Assembly: GCA_028571685.1 (NCBI GenBank) | Contig: CM053140.1 | Location: 29,121,501-29,185,500, forward strand | Source of the DNA: Heterohyrax brucei | Taxonomy: Eukaryota; Chordata; Mammalia; Hyracoidea; Procaviidae | DNA length: 64,000 bases | Reading direction: 5' to 3' | In this document: positions 51,200 through 63,300 of the stretch, piece by piece | Position numbering within the stretch: the stretch's first letter is position 1 | How the letters are laid out: the number at the start of each line of letters is the position of its first letter | Translations under genes and position numbers: made by a program | The notes under the pieces: generated by a model | The model's database searches: none | What the model was told of the DNA's origin: nothing | What the model saw: the letters and a program-made list of their open reading frames with translations, nothing else

Positions 51200-53655
51200 C
51201 TCTAAAATGTGTGGATGACCAAGGCATGAATTGCTAAGTAAACCTTAAGAAAGGAGGAGAAGAAGAGCTGGGTGCACCCTGCGCACTACGCCCTGGGGAC
51301 GCGCAGTAGGTGCCCGCATCCAGACTGACATCCCAGTCTGCGTGTGAAGGCCTGGTCTTGGGTGGAGCCCTGCCCCACTGATAGTGTAGTGGTTTACGCC
51401 CAGTGTGGCTGGCACAGCAGCACCCCGCCCCGCAGTGTCCATCCTGGCCTGGTCATTACAACACGCCCCTCCTCCCACAGTCCTGCGTGGACCTGGGGGT
51501 GCTCAGGGCTTGGAGAGAGGGCAGAGAAAACACTCTGTTGGGTGGAGAGTTTGGGAAGCCAACAGGGTGAGGTGATGGGAACGGCAAGCTTTGTGAAATA
51601 TGTGGGAAGCCCTCATAGCTGAGGCTGTCCTGACACCCAGTTCCAGCCCTTTCTGTCTCTTATCTGCTCAACGGCCACACTCCAGGGCCCACTGCTCCCA
51701 GCCTTCAACATACATGGAGACCCCAGTAGCGGAGCCTATGGTGGGTGCCAGACAGAGCTGGGCTGAGTGGTGGCTACAGGGGACACATGGCAGCTGGGCC
51801 TGCTTTCTTCTCGGTGACACTCCCCCGTCCCCCTCTACCCTTCACACTGTCTTCCCTCTGGGCCCTGCTTCACCCCTGTACACCTCTTTGTCCCTCCCTT
51901 TGTCTCCGCGTGTCCCCTGCTCCATTCCCCCACCTCCTTCATGCTCCCATGCCTCCTATCCCCTATCCTGTGTTCTGTTCCCCTGCTCCATCTCCCTGCC
52001 CTTTCTCCCCCTCAGCCCACTTCCACCCTCGCTTTGTCCCCCACAGCTTCCCAGCAGTGACTTCCTTGGAGTCTGCCTGTCCCCACATAGGGTCTGCAGG
52101 TCCCATGTGGTGCTTGCTCAGTGCCCGTGCTGAAGATAGAAGACACCTGGTCTCCTGAAAGGAAGACGGGGACACCAACACCCATTTCCCAGTTCTCTGG
52201 GTGTGAAGGTCATTCAGGTCAGGGCTGACAGTCAATTCCCCTGTGGCCACAGGCCCACAGGAACTTCAGGAGGCCTCTGTCAGGCCCACAGCTGGGTCCT
52301 GGGGATTGTCATCACTGCCCCAACCCCCAGGGCTGAGGACAAGGGGCCCTGGCTGCAGGCAGCCAGCGCATGTGGTGGGTGGAGATCTGCCCCCTTCCTG
52401 GGGCGGGAGAGACCCCCGTTTTTAGGTTCGCGTGGGCACTTCGGCTGGTGGAGAAGCAGTGGTGTGAGGGGGAGGGCAGGTTGCAGGGTGGGGCCTGGCT
52501 CCAGAGCTTCTGAAATATGAAGCTGTTGAAAGAAATCACGGGGCAGGCGTGGGGCTGGGGGACAGGAGCAAGGCTGGCTTCGAGGAGGTGCTGGACCCAC
52601 ATTCCCGCCTGGCCTGGGAGACCCAGACCTGCTGTGGACCTGCGAGGTGGGGAGCTCAGTCTGTGCGATGAGACCCGGCCACCTTCCAGCGCACCCCTCC
52701 AGGCTTAGGTGACCCATTCTTCTGTATTTTCTTTTTTTCAAGGTAGGCTTTCCTGATTACTAATCGGGGTTTTACTTTTTTTTTTTTTATAAGGCAAGGC
52801 CGAAGTATACTGTATTTTAGTTTTTCAATTTTTATTGTGGTAAAATATATGAACTTCTAAAAAGTTTTTAAATTTTTACTGTGGGGCATTTCCTTTTAAA
52901 CAAAAGCCCCTTCGCATTCCTGTGTGGAACAACCGATGCGCCAACCCAGGCTTCTTCCCGGAGCAGAAGTTAAAAATTATTCAATGCGGGATTCCTGGGC
53001 CATGAGCGGCCGCCGGGCCGTACCAGGCAAAGGTTTCCACCAGCATTCCGCTGGCTGCCGATAAGACCCCAGGGAACCGCGCCGCCTGGACTGCCGCCCC
53101 CTGCCGGGTAGGTAGCTCTGGGGGTGTTGGGGTCACTGCTGGCAGAGTAGGGTGGTGGCCATCATCGCTCTGAGCAGCCTCAGGCTCAGAAGCCCACCCT
53201 CTGTGTCCCTCAGCCGGTGACCTTCAAAGATTTCTTCCTGAGCTGCCCTGGCTGTTCAGCTAGGGCTTCTCAGCTCCTGGTGCTGAGTCTCGCAGGACCT
53301 CAGGTGTCCCAGGAGGGACTGGGCACAGCCACTGGAGGGGCAGAGTAAAGGAGAAATGGGAGACTTTGAAGAGGGTGGTTTGAGCTGCGGGGTTGCAGGT
53401 GCCAATTGTTGGGGGGTGGAGTGGTGTCACGGCCGCATTTGTGGGCTTGTCAACAATTGGAGAAGCTGGGGGCTTCCCTGGTCTGTGCCAGCTGGAGGGG
53501 AGGGTACATCTGGGTTCTCATCAGCCTCATGTGCTGGAAATCCCTCTGTTGAGGCGGAAAAGGCCACAGCGGATCTGGTGCTTCCCTAGTGAGCTGGGAG
53601 TCCTTGACCTTTGCCACGTTTCTGGCTGTCTTTGAGCTTCCGGTGGGGGAAAGGA
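51200..53655. other. GC-rich intergenic DNA with a C/T-rich tract; no gene recognised
   Basis: The plus strand at about 51825-52060 is strongly pyrimidine-rich and yields artificial Pro/Ser frames. A small CpG-containing patch lies at 52930-53110. No exon with homology was recognised. Confidence 0.5.
53092..53110 (-). promoter_or_regulatory. Candidate CTCF site in a CpG patch
   Basis: The minus strand reads TACCCGGCAGGGGGCGGCA. The CAGGGGGCG core and the upstream CC fit the CTCF consensus, while flanking positions are weaker. Confidence 0.5.
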
Positions 53656-53800
53656 GCCGTGGTGGCCTGGTAGCTAAGAGCTAGGACTGTTAACCAAAGG
53701 TCAGCAGTTTGAATCCATTAGTTGTTCCTTGGAAACCCTATGGGGCAATTCTACTCTGTGCTGTGGGGTTGCTATTGATGACAAGAGGTTTGTTTTTTTT
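53656..53800 (+). repeat. AfroSINE
   Basis: GAGCCGTGGTGGCCTGGTAG, CAGCAGTTTGAATCCATTAG, GGGGCAATTCTACTCTGTGC and a poly-T end. Confidence 0.9.
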
Positions 53801-54434
53801 GTTTTCTTTTTGGTAGAGGAAAGAGAATTGTGATGGGTAACTGCTCCTGGGGTCTTTTTAAGCTCCAGCAATTTCCCACGACTCTGGCTAATTGGGGGCT
53901 GGTGTCCGAGGAGGAGGCAGCCGAATGAGATACCTCTGTTCTTATTTTCTGGCCGCAACAACAGCCTAGAACCTCTTGAAAGCAAACCTGGTTTACTTCA
54001 TTGGCAAGACACACGCGCACTGTGATGGAGTAGAACTTGACCTTCACTTCATTTGTCAAAGCTGAAATTGGGCTCTGCTGCAGATGTGGACCCCAGTGTG
54101 CGGTGGTGATGTGGGGAGGGGACACAAAAGAAGGAAGGCATAGGCCTGCCCTAAGGCCTAAGGTGGGAGGGTCCCCCACGATGCGCTAGGCGAGGTGGGA
54201 GACGACTGTAGGCCAGGGAGGTGGATGCAAGTTAGGGTGCTTGGCCACAGCTGTGATGGCAAAAGCCACAGGAAAGGGCGTTGTCCAGCTGAATATCAGC
54301 TACCCGGAGGAGAGGAAGTGGAAACGGTGAAGAGATACATATGATTACAGGAGAGTTACGAAAAGTGATTAAAGCTATTTCCCTGAAAACAATAATGAAA
54401 GCAGGAAAGTTACAACCAAGCTTTGGCTAACCTT

Positions 54435-54545
54435 TAACCATCTGTAGCTGCCAGCTGTCGCCCAGTCTGCGCCGACTCACGGCCCCCTTATGTGTAACAG
54501 AACGAAACAGTGCTGGGTCCTGTCCTTTCTTCATGACCAAACCTT
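54435..54545 (-). repeat. RTE LINE 3' tail fragment
   Basis: GCCAGCTGTCGCCCAGTCTG, CGACTCACGGCCCCCTTATG and GTAACAGAACGAAACAGTGC match the 3' tail of the RTE copy at 58632 onwards. Confidence 0.6.
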
Positions 54546-55399
54546 GAACTACAGGTCATTCCAGTATTCATTAAACTAGTCCCACGCCTCAGAGGAGGGT
54601 GAACAGTCCACCAACTGAATTTCTAATACATTTTTTTTTTAATCAGTTACACTTGTACATAGTTTAGGAGTCAAATCTTTCTGTGAGGCTTGGAAAAACT
54701 GCAGCCTCCCTGGCACCCACCCCACACCAGTCCCAGAAGCACCCTTTTCCTGCTCCTTGGGCTTTCTGGGGGTTCTCCTCCATCTCTCTAAAGGATACAG
54801 CTACAGAGAGCCTTCCTGATGCTTCCGCTTCAGATATTATCTATTGAATTTTCCTAAAGAAAGACATGGTATTTCTCTCTCTTTCGTCTCTTCTGTCTCC
54901 CACCTCACCCCTAGTGAGTCCCTTTGTCTTCCCAACTGGTTGTAATTTTAGATAGATGAAAGTTCAACGATTATATTTGTGTTTATGGGTCCTGGAGCAT
55001 ATCATGGTTACTTTTTCTAACCTGTATGCTTTTATCATTTCCCATGGAGTTAATCATTGCTTTTGTTTTTACTGGCTTGCTAAGTTTTCTCTGAACTCAT
55101 CCATGTTCTGCAGACTCCTCCCCGGAGGGTTAAATTAAAACACACTGTTTCTGAGATCTCTCCAGGAACCTCTTGTCCCGCCCTAGGCCTGAGTGGTTGG
55201 TCCCTGGATCAGTGCCATGACTGGTATCTAGAATTTTTTCTTGGTCTTTGTCCTAGAGATTCCCATTGTTTCTCCCCTCGGATAGAGCTATACTTTCTGT
55301 ATTCCACAAGTTCCTCTCTTTTGGTTTACTCCGTGTTCTGATGTCACATGTCCTTCAGCAGCTTAGTAAGACAGGGAACAGGGGAGACAAATTGCTTTA

Positions 55400-55560
55400 A
55401 AATCTTTTTATTAGAATCTCTTACTTAAATGATTGTTTGGGCATAGGATTCTAGCATGGTCATAATTTTCCCTCCAAATTCAGGGAACATTGTTCCAATG
55501 TCCTGTAGCTTCCAAAACTGCTGCGGATATCACCCTAATTCTCAATCTTTGATATGAAAC
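55400..55560 (-). mobile_element. Probable old L1 fragment
   Basis: GTTTGGGCATAGGATTCTAG and GTTCCAATGTCCTGTAGC resemble the old L1 phrase also seen at 37860. Confidence 0.4.
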
Positions 55561-55594
55561 CTCCTTTTGCTGTTTTCTTCTTGGAACTCATTGC

Positions 55595-55660
55595 TGCTTA
55601 GTGCCATTGAGTCAGCTCCAGCTCATGGCTACCTTCTGTAGAACAAAATGAAGCATCGGG
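55595..55660 (-). repeat. RTE LINE 3' tail fragment
   Basis: GCTTAGTGCCATTGAGTCAG, CTCCAGCTCATGGC and TGTAGAACAAAATGAAGC follow the RTE 3' tail pattern. It abuts the repeated segment that starts at about 55660. Confidence 0.5.
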
Positions 55661-55895
55661 CACTGAGACATTTACGCACCTGCTGACTGGGGGCCAGGGT
55701 GGACACTGACGTTTTACTGGAGGTGAGAAATCAGTTGAGATGCTGGCAGAAACACCTGTTGCTAGAGGGGAGGATTCACTCTTATGAATTGTTGGAGAAA
55801 TTCTGGAATCTAGCAGCACCTGTGAACGCCACCTAACAGGCTCTCCTTACAGTGACATTGAGCAAGGGTATTGATTATAGAGTAAGTGACGCACT
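55660..55895 (+). repeat. Unclassified repeat, copy A (pair with 57640-57890)
   Basis: Shares long blocks with copy B: GTCAGTTGAGATGCTGGCAG / ATCAGTTGAGATGCTGGCAG, GAATTGTTGGAGAAATT, GAGCAAGGGTATTGATTATA and AGAGTAA. Family unknown. Confidence 0.75.
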
Positions 55896-56324
55896 GTTGA
55901 GGCTGTTACGTGAATCCATCTCGTTGGAGGTTTTTCTCATTTTTGTTGACCCTCTGCTTGACCTAACTTGATGTCCTTTTCTAGTGATTAGTCTTTCCTA
56001 GTTTTTAAGGGCATTCTTTTTGTGCCAGTATTATGACTTTTCATGAAACTGTTCCTATGTATGGGTTTATTTTCATCATTTTTCCCTTGGGGCCAGTGGC
56101 TCTTTCAGACTGAAAATTCGTGCCCTTCGGTTCAAGGAAATTTTCTTGACTAATTATTGCTTACTTGTATTGTCTCTGTACTGTTTCTGTAGTAAATATT
56201 ATTGGAATGTTGAATCTCCTAGACTGGCCCTTTGATCATCTTTTCCATTTCTTCTCCTTGCCTCTTTTGTTTTACTTTCAGTATTTCCTTAACTTCATTT
56301 ATCTTAAGCTGAGTTCTCTAGAGA

Positions 56325-56820
56325 AGCAAAATCAGTAAAGTGTACAACTATATATAGAGAGATTAATATAGAAGAAATGGCTCATGTGATTATAAATGCT
56401 GGAATGTCCCAAGTCTGTGGATTACAATACAGCCTTCTCCTGATTCCCATAGCCAGCAGTTGGGCAAATTGGAAAGCAGCGCTCTTGTTCACAGGCTGTT
56501 AATATTGTCACATCTCAGAATTGGGAGGCAAGACCTCAAAGCTTCTACTGATTCATTTAGCTGCAGGAGCTGGCGAGCCCAAGATTGATGGGTAAACTGA
56601 TAGTTCAAGTTCCAGGAACCAGAGGTCAGACTAACAGGAAGCAGCTGCAGGATCCAGAGCAAGCAAAAAGCTAGAAGATCTGCTTGTATTTGGATGTAGG
56701 CCACATCTCCCTTTAAACTGATTGGCTACTCACAGTAGATTCAATCATGAGAGTGATCACATACAAACACTGAGAATCAAGGCCCAGCCAAGTTAACATA
56801 CAATCTTTATCATCACACTG
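56325..56820 (+). repeat. Unclassified old retroelement or LTR-like repeat
   Basis: Begins with GAGTTCTCTAGAGAAGCAAA and ends near ATCAAGGCCCAGCCAAGTTAA. The first block resembles a common mammalian repeat class beginning GGTTCTCYAGAGAARCAGA. I cannot name the family. Confidence 0.45.
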
Positions 56821-57639
56821 CCTTCCAATTGTTACTGAGTTTTCATTTTAGCTGTCATATTAATTTCCAAGAGTTTATTTTTGTTCTCTGAGGAACTATT
56901 TTTATAGCAGTATGATCCTTTCCCATGGTCAGAATATTTTCTCTTATTTCTTTTATTAATAAGTTAATAGTAGCTTCTTAAAATTTAAAAGCTGCTTGCA
57001 CAGACTCTTTCTGGAGAGACACAGTAGCTTTTTGTTTGCTTGTTTTTTCATAATTTCTGAATCTTCGTATAGTTACATTTACTATATCAAACTTAAAAGC
57101 TGGTTTAAAACCTTGATATAGCAAAATACTCTACATGCGAAGTAAAAAAATCATAGATTTGAGAATATATTTTGACATAGATGACAAGTAGCTAAAATTA
57201 ATACTGTGCTAAGAGTACTTACAAATTATCCAGAAAAAGGTGAAGACTCACTCCCTGGAAAGGTGAGTGAGGGCTATGATACAAGTCACAGATAAGCAAG
57301 TCCGCAGAAGCACCAGACTTGAGCCTGATTCAGACTCATTGCCCAAGGAAGACAGATTCAAAGGAATAATGGGTTTCTGCTCCTCAGGTGCTTCTCCGGC
57401 AGCAGGGCCTGAGGCAAGGGTTCCTGTCTATGGTGTGTTCTCAGGAGGAAGCCTCAGACAGTGAGGAAAGCAGGTCAGGGGGGAGGCAACCGGGAAGAGC
57501 TAGTGGCTGCAAGTAGAGCAGGCCGAGCTGCCAGTCTTGAGCGGAGTGGAATGACGTCCTGTATCAGGACCACTCTATTAACCATCAGGACCCCTCTGGA
57601 CAGTGGACAGCTTGCCAGAGGAGGCAGCTGTGAGCCTTG

Positions 57640-57890
57640 GGCACTAGGACACGTGCACCTGCTGATGGGGGGGCGGCCAAGGTGGGCACTGACATTTCAT
57701 CTGAGGTAAGAAGTCAGTTGAGATGCTGGCAGAAAATGAAAAAGAACAAAAACATCCATTGCTAGAGAGGAGAATTCTCTCTTACGAATTGTTGGAGAAA
57801 TTATGGACTATAACAGAACCTGAAAACACCACCTGGCAGACCATTTTTGGTGTGATATTGAGCAAGGGTGTTGATTATAGAGTAACTGGC
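57640..57890 (+). repeat. Unclassified repeat, copy B
   Basis: Second copy of the 55660 segment, about 2 kb away in the same orientation. It has an open frame through ERRILSYELLEKLWTI and ILSKGVDYRV, to which copy A aligns at the protein level with a stop. I do not recognise the family; a retroelement gene fragment is possible. Confidence 0.7.
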
Positions 57891-58149
57891 CTTGGAAAGG
57901 GCCATTGGGGGTATTTGGGGCACTCTATGTGGCCCCTATAAAATGACTGGGAGGCACCCACCCACATCATTGAGGTGCAGAAAGTTCATAGGATCCTTTG
58001 TTATTATAAAATTCACTCTAAAAAATGTGTACTAACGTAAGTATATACTGTATGCTCTATCTACTTATGTTTTATGTGCACGTGTAGAGTTTTTGAGCCA
58101 GAAGTGTTTGGGAAGAGAAAGCACTGCCCTGTCAGAGCAGGTGTGAAGC

Positions 58150-58620
58150 AGTCACCCTTACGCACTTGCTCAAAGTGATGTAGATGGGTGTTTGCACAAA
58201 GGTATTTAAAAATGCCTATTATCTTTACACCGATGTCCACTGAAGCACTTTTCACAATAGCCAAAAAGTGGAAACAACCCAAGTGTCCAGTTACAGATAA
58301 ACAAATAAACGCAATGTAGTACATGCACACAATGGAATATTACACAGCCATAAAGAGAAATGAAGTCCCGAAATGCGGCACAACATGAGTGAACCTTGAA
58401 AACATCATGTCTCATAAAATAAGTCAGTTGGAAAGGGCCAAATACTGTATGGTCTCACTTACATGAAATAGGCAAATATACGGAAACCAAAGGTTATTAG
58501 CGGTTACCAGGAATAGGAGGAAGGGGGAGGGGGTAGTGTTTGCCTAGGAAGCACCGATGTTAGTGGTGGTGGAATGACTTGGAAAACGATGACAAGAATG
58601 GTAGCACAACTTGAAAAATG
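58150..58620 (+). mobile_element. L1 3' end, plus strand
   Basis: TTCACAATAGCCAAAAAGTGG, CAACCCAAGTGTCCAG, ATGGAATATTACACAGCCAT, TGAACCTTGAAAACATCATG, TACTGTATGGTCTCACTTAC and GGTTACCAGGAATAGGAGG are in standard L1 order. Confidence 0.9.
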
Positions 58621-58631
58621 TAATCAATGTC

Positions 58632-60330
58632 ACTGAGTTACTGTTGTTAGATTCTGCAGAATCGTCTCTGACTTACAGCAACCCTGTGTACAACAGAACA
58701 AAACGGTGCCCAGTCCTGCGCCATGCCCATTGGGGCAGGCACTGTGTCAATCCGTGTCATCAAGGGTCTTCCTCTTTTGCACTGACCCTCCACTCTACCA
58801 AGCATGATGTCCTTCTCCAGGTACTCATTCCTCCTGACAACATGTCCAACGTATGTAAGACACAGTCTTGCCATCTTTGATTTCAGGGAGTACTCTTGTT
58901 GTACTTCTTCTAGACAGATCTATTCATTTTTTTGGCAGTCCACGGTACATAGTATTCTCCTCCAACACCACAATTCAAATGCATCAATTCTTCTGTCTTC
59001 CTTATTTACTACCTAGCTTCCATATGCATGCGATGTTACTGAAAATACCATGGTTTGAGTCACGTGCACCTTAGTCTTCAAGGTGACATCTTTGCTTTTT
59101 AACACTTTAATGAGGTCTTTTGCAGCAGATATGCCCAACATAACACATTGTTTGATTTCTTGACTGTTGCTTCTATCGGCATGGATTGTGGATTCAAGTA
59201 AAACAAAATCCTTGACGTCAGTCTTTTCTCTTCCTGTTTCTTGTCCAGTTGTAAAGATTTTTGTTTTATGTTTAGTTAAATCCATTCTGGAGACTGGTCT
59301 GTGATCTTCATCAGCAAGTGCTTCAAGTCTTCTTCACTTTCAGCAAGCAAGGTTGTGTCATCTGCATAATGCAGGTTGTTAATGAGTCATCCTCGAACCT
59401 GATGCCCCATTCCTCTTCATACAGTTCAGCTAGTTGGATGATCTGCTTGGCATACAGGTGGAATATCAATAAAACTCATCACCAGGGAGTCAATTCTGAC
59501 TATAGTGACCCTATATTACAGAGTAGAACTGTCTCGTAGAGTTTCCAAGGAGTACCTGGCAGATTTGGACTGCTAATCTTTCAGTTAACAGCCGTAGTAC
59601 TCAACCACTATGCCACCAGGTTTCCATAGGTTGAGTAGGTATAATGAAAGGATACAACCTTGATACACACTTTCGTGACTTTAAATCACACAATGCCCCC
59701 TTATTCTGTTTGAATGACTGTCTCTTGATCCATGTACAGATTCTTCATGAGCACAATTAAGTGTTCCAGAATCCCCATTCTCTGCAATGTTATCCATAAT
59801 TGTTATGATCCACACAGTTGAATGCCTTTGCATAGTCAACAAAACACAGGCAATCATCTTTCAGGTATTCTCTGCTCTCAGCCAAGGTGGTTTGACATCA
59901 GCAGTGATGTCCCTCTTCAAGTTGTCATTCTCAGTATAGTAGACCATATGATTGTCCAATTCAAAATGTTCAATACCACTCCATTTCAGCTTACTAAGAC
60001 CTAGGATATTGAAGTTTACTTTTGACAATTTCCAATTTTCCTAGATTCATACTCACTACATTCCACATTCTGATTATTAATGGATGTTTGCAGCTATTTC
60101 TTCTCATTTTGAGTTGTGTCCCATAAGCAAACGAAAGTCCTGAAAGCTTGACCCCACTTACACATTAAGGTTGACTCTACTTTGAGGGGACAGCTTTTTC
60201 CTAGTCTTCTTTCGAGTGCCTTGCAACCCCAGGGAAACAAGGAGCTGCTCATCTCCCAGCACTATATCAGACAAAGTTCTGCAGCTATTCATAAGATTTT
60301 TCACTGGCTAATTCTTTTCAGAAGTGGACT
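58632..60330 (-). mobile_element. RTE/BovB-like LINE with reverse-transcriptase remnants, split by an AfroSINE
   Basis: Read on the minus strand. The catalytic box YADD (59357-59368) lies within NNLHYADDTTLLAESEEDLK. Downstream come a DFVLLESTI-type stretch, an LIKVLKSKDVTLKTKV block at 59013-59285, and YVGHVVRRNEYLEKDIMLG at 58647-58874. These resemble the C-terminal half of BovB/RTE polymerases. Sequence left of 58700 is the 3' tail. Frameshifts and stops break the frame, and the N-terminal part to about 60330 is poorly preserved. Inactive copy of a vertebrate RTE LINE. Confidence 0.88.
59466..59628 (-). repeat. AfroSINE inserted in the RTE element
   Basis: GAGTCAATTCTGACTATAGTG, CAGAGTAGAACTGTCTCG, GATTTGGACTGCTAATC and CTATGCCACCAGGTTTCC. 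RTE sequence continues on both sides (CTTGGCATACAGGTGGAATA, then GGTTGAGTAGGTATAATGAA). Confidence 0.92.
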
Positions 60331-63300
60331 GCTGGCTCCTTCTTAGGCATTGATTATGTTCTTTGAGTTGTACATGTAGAAACTGTTGAAGTGGCGAATG
60401 AAGGCATGATGGTCGGTGTGGCCTGGCTTCCTGTCTTTGGTGCTCTGGACCAGTCCAGGTAGGATCATGGGGAAGTGATGCCCAGAGAGGCAGGCCACCT
60501 GTGAGTAACTGCAAGGAGGACAGGAGCTGGGGGCACCAGTGCCTGCCCTCCTGGGCCCTTCAGCTGACCCTCAGGGACCCCTATGGGCTTCCAGGCCCTG
60601 TCTGGGTAGAATCCTCAGTTAGAGGAGGGGTCAGTCAGGGGAACAGCTCTTGTGTGCTTCAGTGTTCCATTGGCTCCGCTATGTGATCAACCTCAGACAG
60701 GCCCTTTACACTCTGTAGAACGTGCCTTCTAACCCACTCTCCCTCTAGCTGCCAGCCTGTGCTCAGTCACTCCACAGGACGGCTCCACCTGGACAGATGT
60801 TGAGCCGGCTCCTCTGGACAGGCAGAGCTTCCTGGAGCCTGAGCCAGCGGAGTGTGGGGTAGGGAGAAGCCCCTGAGAGCTTCGACTCCAGGCTTTGTTT
60901 CAAGGAAATGTGTGATTTGACAAACCCTGTACTTCTTGTCTGAGCCCTTGACTTGTTATACCAGCTGTTAGAGGCAGGGGAAGGGTAGGGAGCTCCTCTT
61001 CTGTTGCCCCAAGAAACCAGGCCTAATGCAAATAGTATCAGCAAAATACCACCCCCACCAAATCCCAAAGGCCCCACACATATCCCCTGAATATCCTCCA
61101 GAAGGGACTAGCCCTGAGGCCTGGGTGGGGCAGGTTCTGGCTTGATGTCTGCCTCTGAAGACAAAGGCTCATTTCAGGACCTGGAGGTGATGGGCTGCCT
61201 AGGTCTATGTCTGTGGCCTGGAGAAGCAGACACTGAAGTATACTTACGGAAGCAGCGGACCTTGGACTTGATACCATTGCCCAGGCTGCCCTTGACATGG
61301 CTCTGATCTGTCACCGTCCCCCACTCCCCCTACTACTCTGACCACCTTGTGACCACGCCCCACGCTCCTAGTAGATTCAGGGTAGCAGTGTCCTTTGGGC
61401 CTGCAGGTGTCCAGTGACTACCACTCCCTTTCATCCCTTCCTGGGCTGGGCCCTCGGTAGGTCCGGACTGGGGTTCCATGCTGGGAAACATTTAACAACC
61501 AGCCCTTGGGTGGGTGTTTCCCTGTGTCCTGGTGCAGATGCTTCAAGGTGACATCACTGAATGCAGAGCTGACAGAGATGTGCAAAACTGAGTCAGTATG
61601 GGCTGTCCAGTACACCCCTGAGGAGTTCTGGAAGGTCTCACATTGTACTTGTGTGTGCTGTGTTGGTCATATGAAGCTCTGATATGTCCTGTCCTGCACG
61701 TGGCTCATTCACTGGTAGCTCTGGTCTCTGGAGTCACCCTGTGTCACATTCTCACAGATCTGGCCCCTGGAAACTTGCTTTCTTATTCCTAGTAGAAATT
61801 TGTAATGGAAATGGGTCTCTCTGTTCAGGAGTGGGAACCCACATCAGGCTATGTTAGCTGTGACCCTCACAAAATGGTGTGTGCCCATTGCTCTACCTTT
61901 TCTGTTTCTGGGGCTACAGGGTCACACTGCCCTTGGTCTGTTGTGTGTGAAGGGGCTGGTGAGGCTGTGCCACACCCTGAGAGATGAGAGTGGCCCTGAG
62001 GGGGTAGCCCCTGGAGGATTCTGGGTGGAGCATGGTCGGGGTGGGCATGGATGCTGAGCGGATGACGGAGGTGGGCTGGTGTGGGGCGAGGCTGTCACCT
62101 TGTTGTAGGGTGGGTGAGGTCAGACGCTGTGACGGGTATTGTGGGACAGCAGTTCTCGGAGCTCTGCTGCGTCATGAGAACCGGTGAGATCTCTGGGGCT
62201 GGGGCTCCCACCTCAAAGGGTGGAGGGCAGCTCTCATGGTCCCCAGTTGGACCCTGAAGGTTGATTAGGTGGGACATGTGACTGGAATGCATGAAGCTGG
62301 GGGAGCACAGGCTTGTTCCCTGCAGATGAGCTGAGGTAGGACAGGGGACTGAGTAGGGAAAGGACTGAACCAGAACGGCAGGAACTGTGGACAGTAGCTC
62401 CTGTGGGGCGACAGTCTGGGGCTGAGGCCAACTGGCACCAAGAAGAGCATTCTGACATTTCAAGGAGAGGCAGAATCTTCAGTGCAGAGGTTAAAGTCCC
62501 CTTCTGTGCGGCCCCAGGAACCCCTGGGCCTCCTGTTCAGGTGCGTGGGAGGGGCTGCAGAGTAAGGGGCTCCGGCGCCCCTCCTCAGTGTATCCTGCGT
62601 GGTGGGGTCTCTGGGTCCTTGCTGATGGAAAGCCCGGGTGGACGAGACCAGACTAGGGCAGGTTCTTCTCTGGACTGGCACCTCAATCCTGCCTTCTTTT
62701 GTCCACGTTAATTCCAAGGCGCAGGTGCAGAGCTGGGCAAACAAGGGTGCGGCGCCCTGTGGGTTAACCCTTTCACTCTGACCAGACGAGAAGCCTGTTT
62801 GCTACAGGAGCCTCCAGCAAAGGGACGTGGCCCTGGGCACCCCTTTTATGGCCCAGGGGAAGGGGTGGTGGTGAGAGAAGTACTAGAAAGGGCCAGAAGC
62901 GTTGGCCTGGCTCAGTCCCTTCATACTCAGGCCTTCTGGAGTCGGACTCAGCCCTCTGACTCTGTTGGTTTCCTGCTCCTGGTGGAGAGACTTCTCCCAT
63001 CCTTCCTAGGAAAAGCCCCGGTGCCCCCCGCCTCCCCCCACCCAGGGTCCACTCTTGTTCTGGGAGGGGTAGGGAAGGTAAGCTGTGCACAGGAAACCTG
63101 AGTCCCTGCCAGGTGCAGGGACAAAAGTGGTGCCGTCCCCAGCTGTCCCGCCTGTCTCTGTCCCCTGGCACCTACTCAGGGGCTCTTCCTTTGTCCCCTC
63201 CCTTCAGAGTCTATACGTCCATAAGGGCAGGGGCTTTAGGCTGCTGTGAGTATATCAGGGTGGGTGGGTGGGTGGTTACCCTTGGGGGGCAAGCCTGTGC

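Noticed and set aside
51600..52133. 177-codon plus-strand frame
   Set aside because: Its C-terminal half is translated from the pyrimidine-rich tract at 51825-52060, which is low complexity.
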